Positions 62,050 through 64,000 of a stretch of DNA of 64,000 nt are shown here, one piece after another. A program made the translations under genes and the position numbers. Source of the DNA: Cavia porcellus (Eukaryota; Chordata; Mammalia; Rodentia; Caviidae); assembly GCF_034190915.1 (NCBI RefSeq), contig NW_026947486.1, positions 25,641,344 through 25,705,343 of the forward strand, in the 5' to 3' direction. The notes under the pieces are model-generated. The model saw only the letters and a list, made by a program, of their open reading frames with translations. It made no database searches and had not been told where the DNA came from. How positions within the stretch are numbered: the stretch's first letter is position 1; each line of letters begins with the position of its first letter.

Positions 62050-62485
62050 AAAATTAATCAGTTCGTCCTCTACTTCGAAGATGACAAGCTTCTCCACGCA
62101 CCTCTGAAACTAAAAAAGGACCCCTTCTAACTCGATGTAACTGACTAGAATTTCCTCACACTCCTAAAACTCAGCAATGATTTTTTTTTTCACCGCTCAG
62201 AAACTGGCAGGTGTTTCCTTACAGCGTTCTCAGACTCAGACTACAAGGACTCTCCAGAGTCCCCAAATTTACAAGAGATCTCGTGCTAGATCCTGAAATT
62301 GACAGGAATGTCCTCTTTGCAGCCCCTGAAACTTACGAGAACCTCTTTACGACTTCTCGACTTGACAGGAACCTCTTCACTCCTCAAGCCTGACAAGAAT
62401 GTCCTCAGTCCCGAATGCTACAGGGACTTCCTCATGCCCAAAAGTGCAGGGATTCCTCACACCCGCTACTGTAGGTCCTAGCTTC
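62050..62485. repeat. Degenerate ~30-bp minisatellite next to the PHF8 promoter
   Basis: About 14 diverged units of 26-33 bp share a pattern like TGAAACTGACAGGAATTTCC followed by TCACTCCTC. Examples start near 62091, 62106, 62140, 62290, 62322 and 62355. The array lies between the first coding exon and the CpG island, so probably in intron 1. I recognise no known family. Confidence 0.6.
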
Positions 62486-63290
62486 ACGCCGGCGGCCGGG
62501 ATAGCTCCTGGACTGTGCGTCGCCTCCCCTTAACCAGGGAAGGCTCGCCCCGGCAGTTCCGGCCCCAGCGGCGGCGCGCGCCGAATTATGGGATCTTCAC
62601 CTGAACGCCGCGGACGCAGCAAAAGCGGCTTGCCTCTTCGCTGGTCACCCGCTGGGGTTCGTGGCGCGCTATAGCTCAGCAGTGCTTCTGGGAAGCCTTC
62701 TCCACAGCCTTCCCCACGGCTCAGCTGTTCGGGCCTAACTAGAGACAGAAGCTCAGGCCTACTCCGGTGGCTGCCTGACGAATGGACAAGTGGCGAAGTG
62801 GCTTCGTTGCTGAGCCAGTAGGACAGCCGTGAGTAAACCAACAAGTAATGAAATGCACCACCTGCCGGATCTAAGGAAGACGGTCAGAAAAGTCCCCCGG
62901 AGAAACCCTGTAGTGGTGCTAAGCAATTCGCTAGTATCAATAAAGTTTATTCAAAACAACGAGGAAGTTGAAGCGGATGGATAAAGGGAGAAATACGAAG
63001 TAAACAGCTGCCATATTGAGAGTGGCGGCGTTACACGAAGACACAAACGAACCGCCATTTTCTGGGGGCTGGGCGCCAGTGTGACCGAGATGGAGGCGGA
63101 GAAAAGACAGCCCCCGGTTCCAATTTGACATCAACAGGGGTGGGGCGCCACCTTGAGAAAGTGGGGTGGTACCCAGCTAGTTTGTCTCTTTAAGGCGCCC
63201 AATTACTGCTGGAGATCTTGGGCCGAGAGGCGGAGAAGCCGCCATCTTAGGCGAGGCAAACCCTTGACTCCATTTTGAGTGGGGCCAAAA
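62480..63290. promoter_or_regulatory. PHF8: PHF8 promoter CpG island
   Basis: This is the only long CpG-dense stretch next to the gene, rich in CGCG, GGCGG and GCGCGCGCC. YY1-type motifs appear at 63007-63017 (CTGCCATATT), 63052-63061 (CCGCCATTTT), 63238-63248 (GCCGCCATCTT) and near 63269 (TCCATTTTGA). Broad, TATA-less CpG-island initiation is expected. I could not place a single start site. No second gene can be seen diverging to the right within the window. Confidence 0.75.
62601..62700 (-). other. PHF8: Candidate PHF8 5' exon ending at a CAG/GTGAAG donor
   Basis: On the minus strand the sequence GGCGTTCAG/GTGAAG at 62601/62600 is a good donor inside the CpG island and would join the acceptor at 61356. 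Spliced this way, the frame upstream of the junction is open back to about 62844 but has no in-frame ATG that I can find. The exon is therefore probably non-coding. Its 5' boundary is arbitrary, and other donors such as CAG/GTGGTG near 62,855 are possible. Confidence 0.35.
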
Positions 63291-63704
63291 AGTTCCTACA
63301 TCCTGGTAAAGAGGGAGTTAAATATCCCACACCATAAACTCACACTCTCACTCTCTTCTTGCCTTCTCCCCTCTTCCTTCTCCTACTATGAGAGGAATTG
63401 AACTCTTGACCCCAAACTACAAAATAAATAGTTTGCTGAGACCGCTGCTTGCATACATTGAGCACCTTCCGCAGGTAAGGTTTTTCCCCATGTCACCTTG
63501 TGACTTTAATTCTTCCATCCTGTGAGGACACTGATTTATGGGAGCCAACTGAGTTTCAAAGCCATGACGTTAAACCTTGCACCCCGTAAAATCCACACAT
63601 TGTATCCTTCCTTTTGTCCTAAGTCCCTCAGTTTAAATCCTCCCTAAGGCTTCTGCCAATTTGAAGCCTCTGAACTCTCCTTTTGGTCACCATGTTGGTT
63701 CAGT

Positions 63705-64000
63705 TAAGTGCAAATATGGTTTGAGGATTTCCATATTGATTGTCCTAATTTATACTCCGAGCAACAGTGGAGAAGGGTTCCTTTTTCTAAAACCTCAACA
63801 GCATTTGTTGTTGGTTGATTTCTTGATAATAGCCATTCTTCCTGGAGTGAGATGGAATCCCAGTGTTCTTTTAATTTGCATCTCTCCAATGACCAGTTAT
63901 GTTGAACATTTTTCATATATTTACTGTTTGTACTTTTTTATCTGAAAAGTGTCTATTCATTTCAGATGCACATTTTTGGACTGGCTCTTTATTCTTTGTA
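63705..64000 (-). mobile_element. Antisense L1 ORF2 fragment running off the right end
   Basis: Reverse complement of the ORF2 C-terminal region (GAGATGGAATCCCAGTGTTC and GATTTCTTGATAATAGCC on the plus strand). It lies about 0.4 kb upstream of the CpG island. Confidence 0.88.

Overview
The window is mammalian nuclear DNA, almost certainly from a rodent. The evidence is dozens of B1 (7SL-derived) SINEs with the rodent-type internal duplication, about 19 tRNA-derived ID SINEs, and very heavy LINE-1 (L1) load. The ID and L1 variants are not the mouse or rat forms I know. A castorimorph such as beaver is a guess only.

There is one recognisable host gene, PHF8, on the minus strand. PHF8 is an X-linked histone lysine demethylase with a PHD finger and a JmjC domain. 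Nine coding exons lie between 61,263 and 24,408. They join in frame with GT-AG junctions (98+86+109+161+142+187+163+88+107 = 1,141 nt) and encode residues 1-380 plus one base of codon 381. This covers the whole PHD finger, the linker and the catalytic part of the JmjC domain, with Fe(II) ligands His247, Asp249 and His319 and 2-oxoglutarate contacts Thr244 and Lys264. The rest of the gene lies beyond the left edge. The promoter CpG island is at about 62,480-63,290, with several YY1-type motifs.

Layout. Positions 1-24,400 (PHF8 intron 10) are a nest of L1s. An old plus-strand L1 (about 1,790-14,868) is split by a full-length younger L1 (7,575-14,007) inside a 16-bp target-site duplication. A second L1 (about 16,870-24,262) is broken by an LTR element, an ID SINE and a composite element. 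Positions 24,400-44,120 hold exons 10 to 3 and their introns. Intron 4 contains an ORF1-only L1 derivative (about 35,058-38,192) with an intact 324-codon ORF1. Positions 44,121-61,165 are the large intron 2, with an antisense L1, SINEs and an unidentified 1.9-kb interval between direct repeats. Positions 61,166-63,290 hold the first coding exon and the promoter. An antisense L1 fragment runs off the right end.

The most unusual content is in the repeats. Two copies (5,438-6,330 and about 22,122-22,942) belong to a non-autonomous composite retroelement. It has a head built on a 57-bp unit (12 tandem copies in the first) and a tail shared with local L1s. L1 3' regions, one of these composites and the ORF1-only element also share T-rich units of about 130-178 bp (typically about 145). 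I could not compare any of these with repeat libraries.
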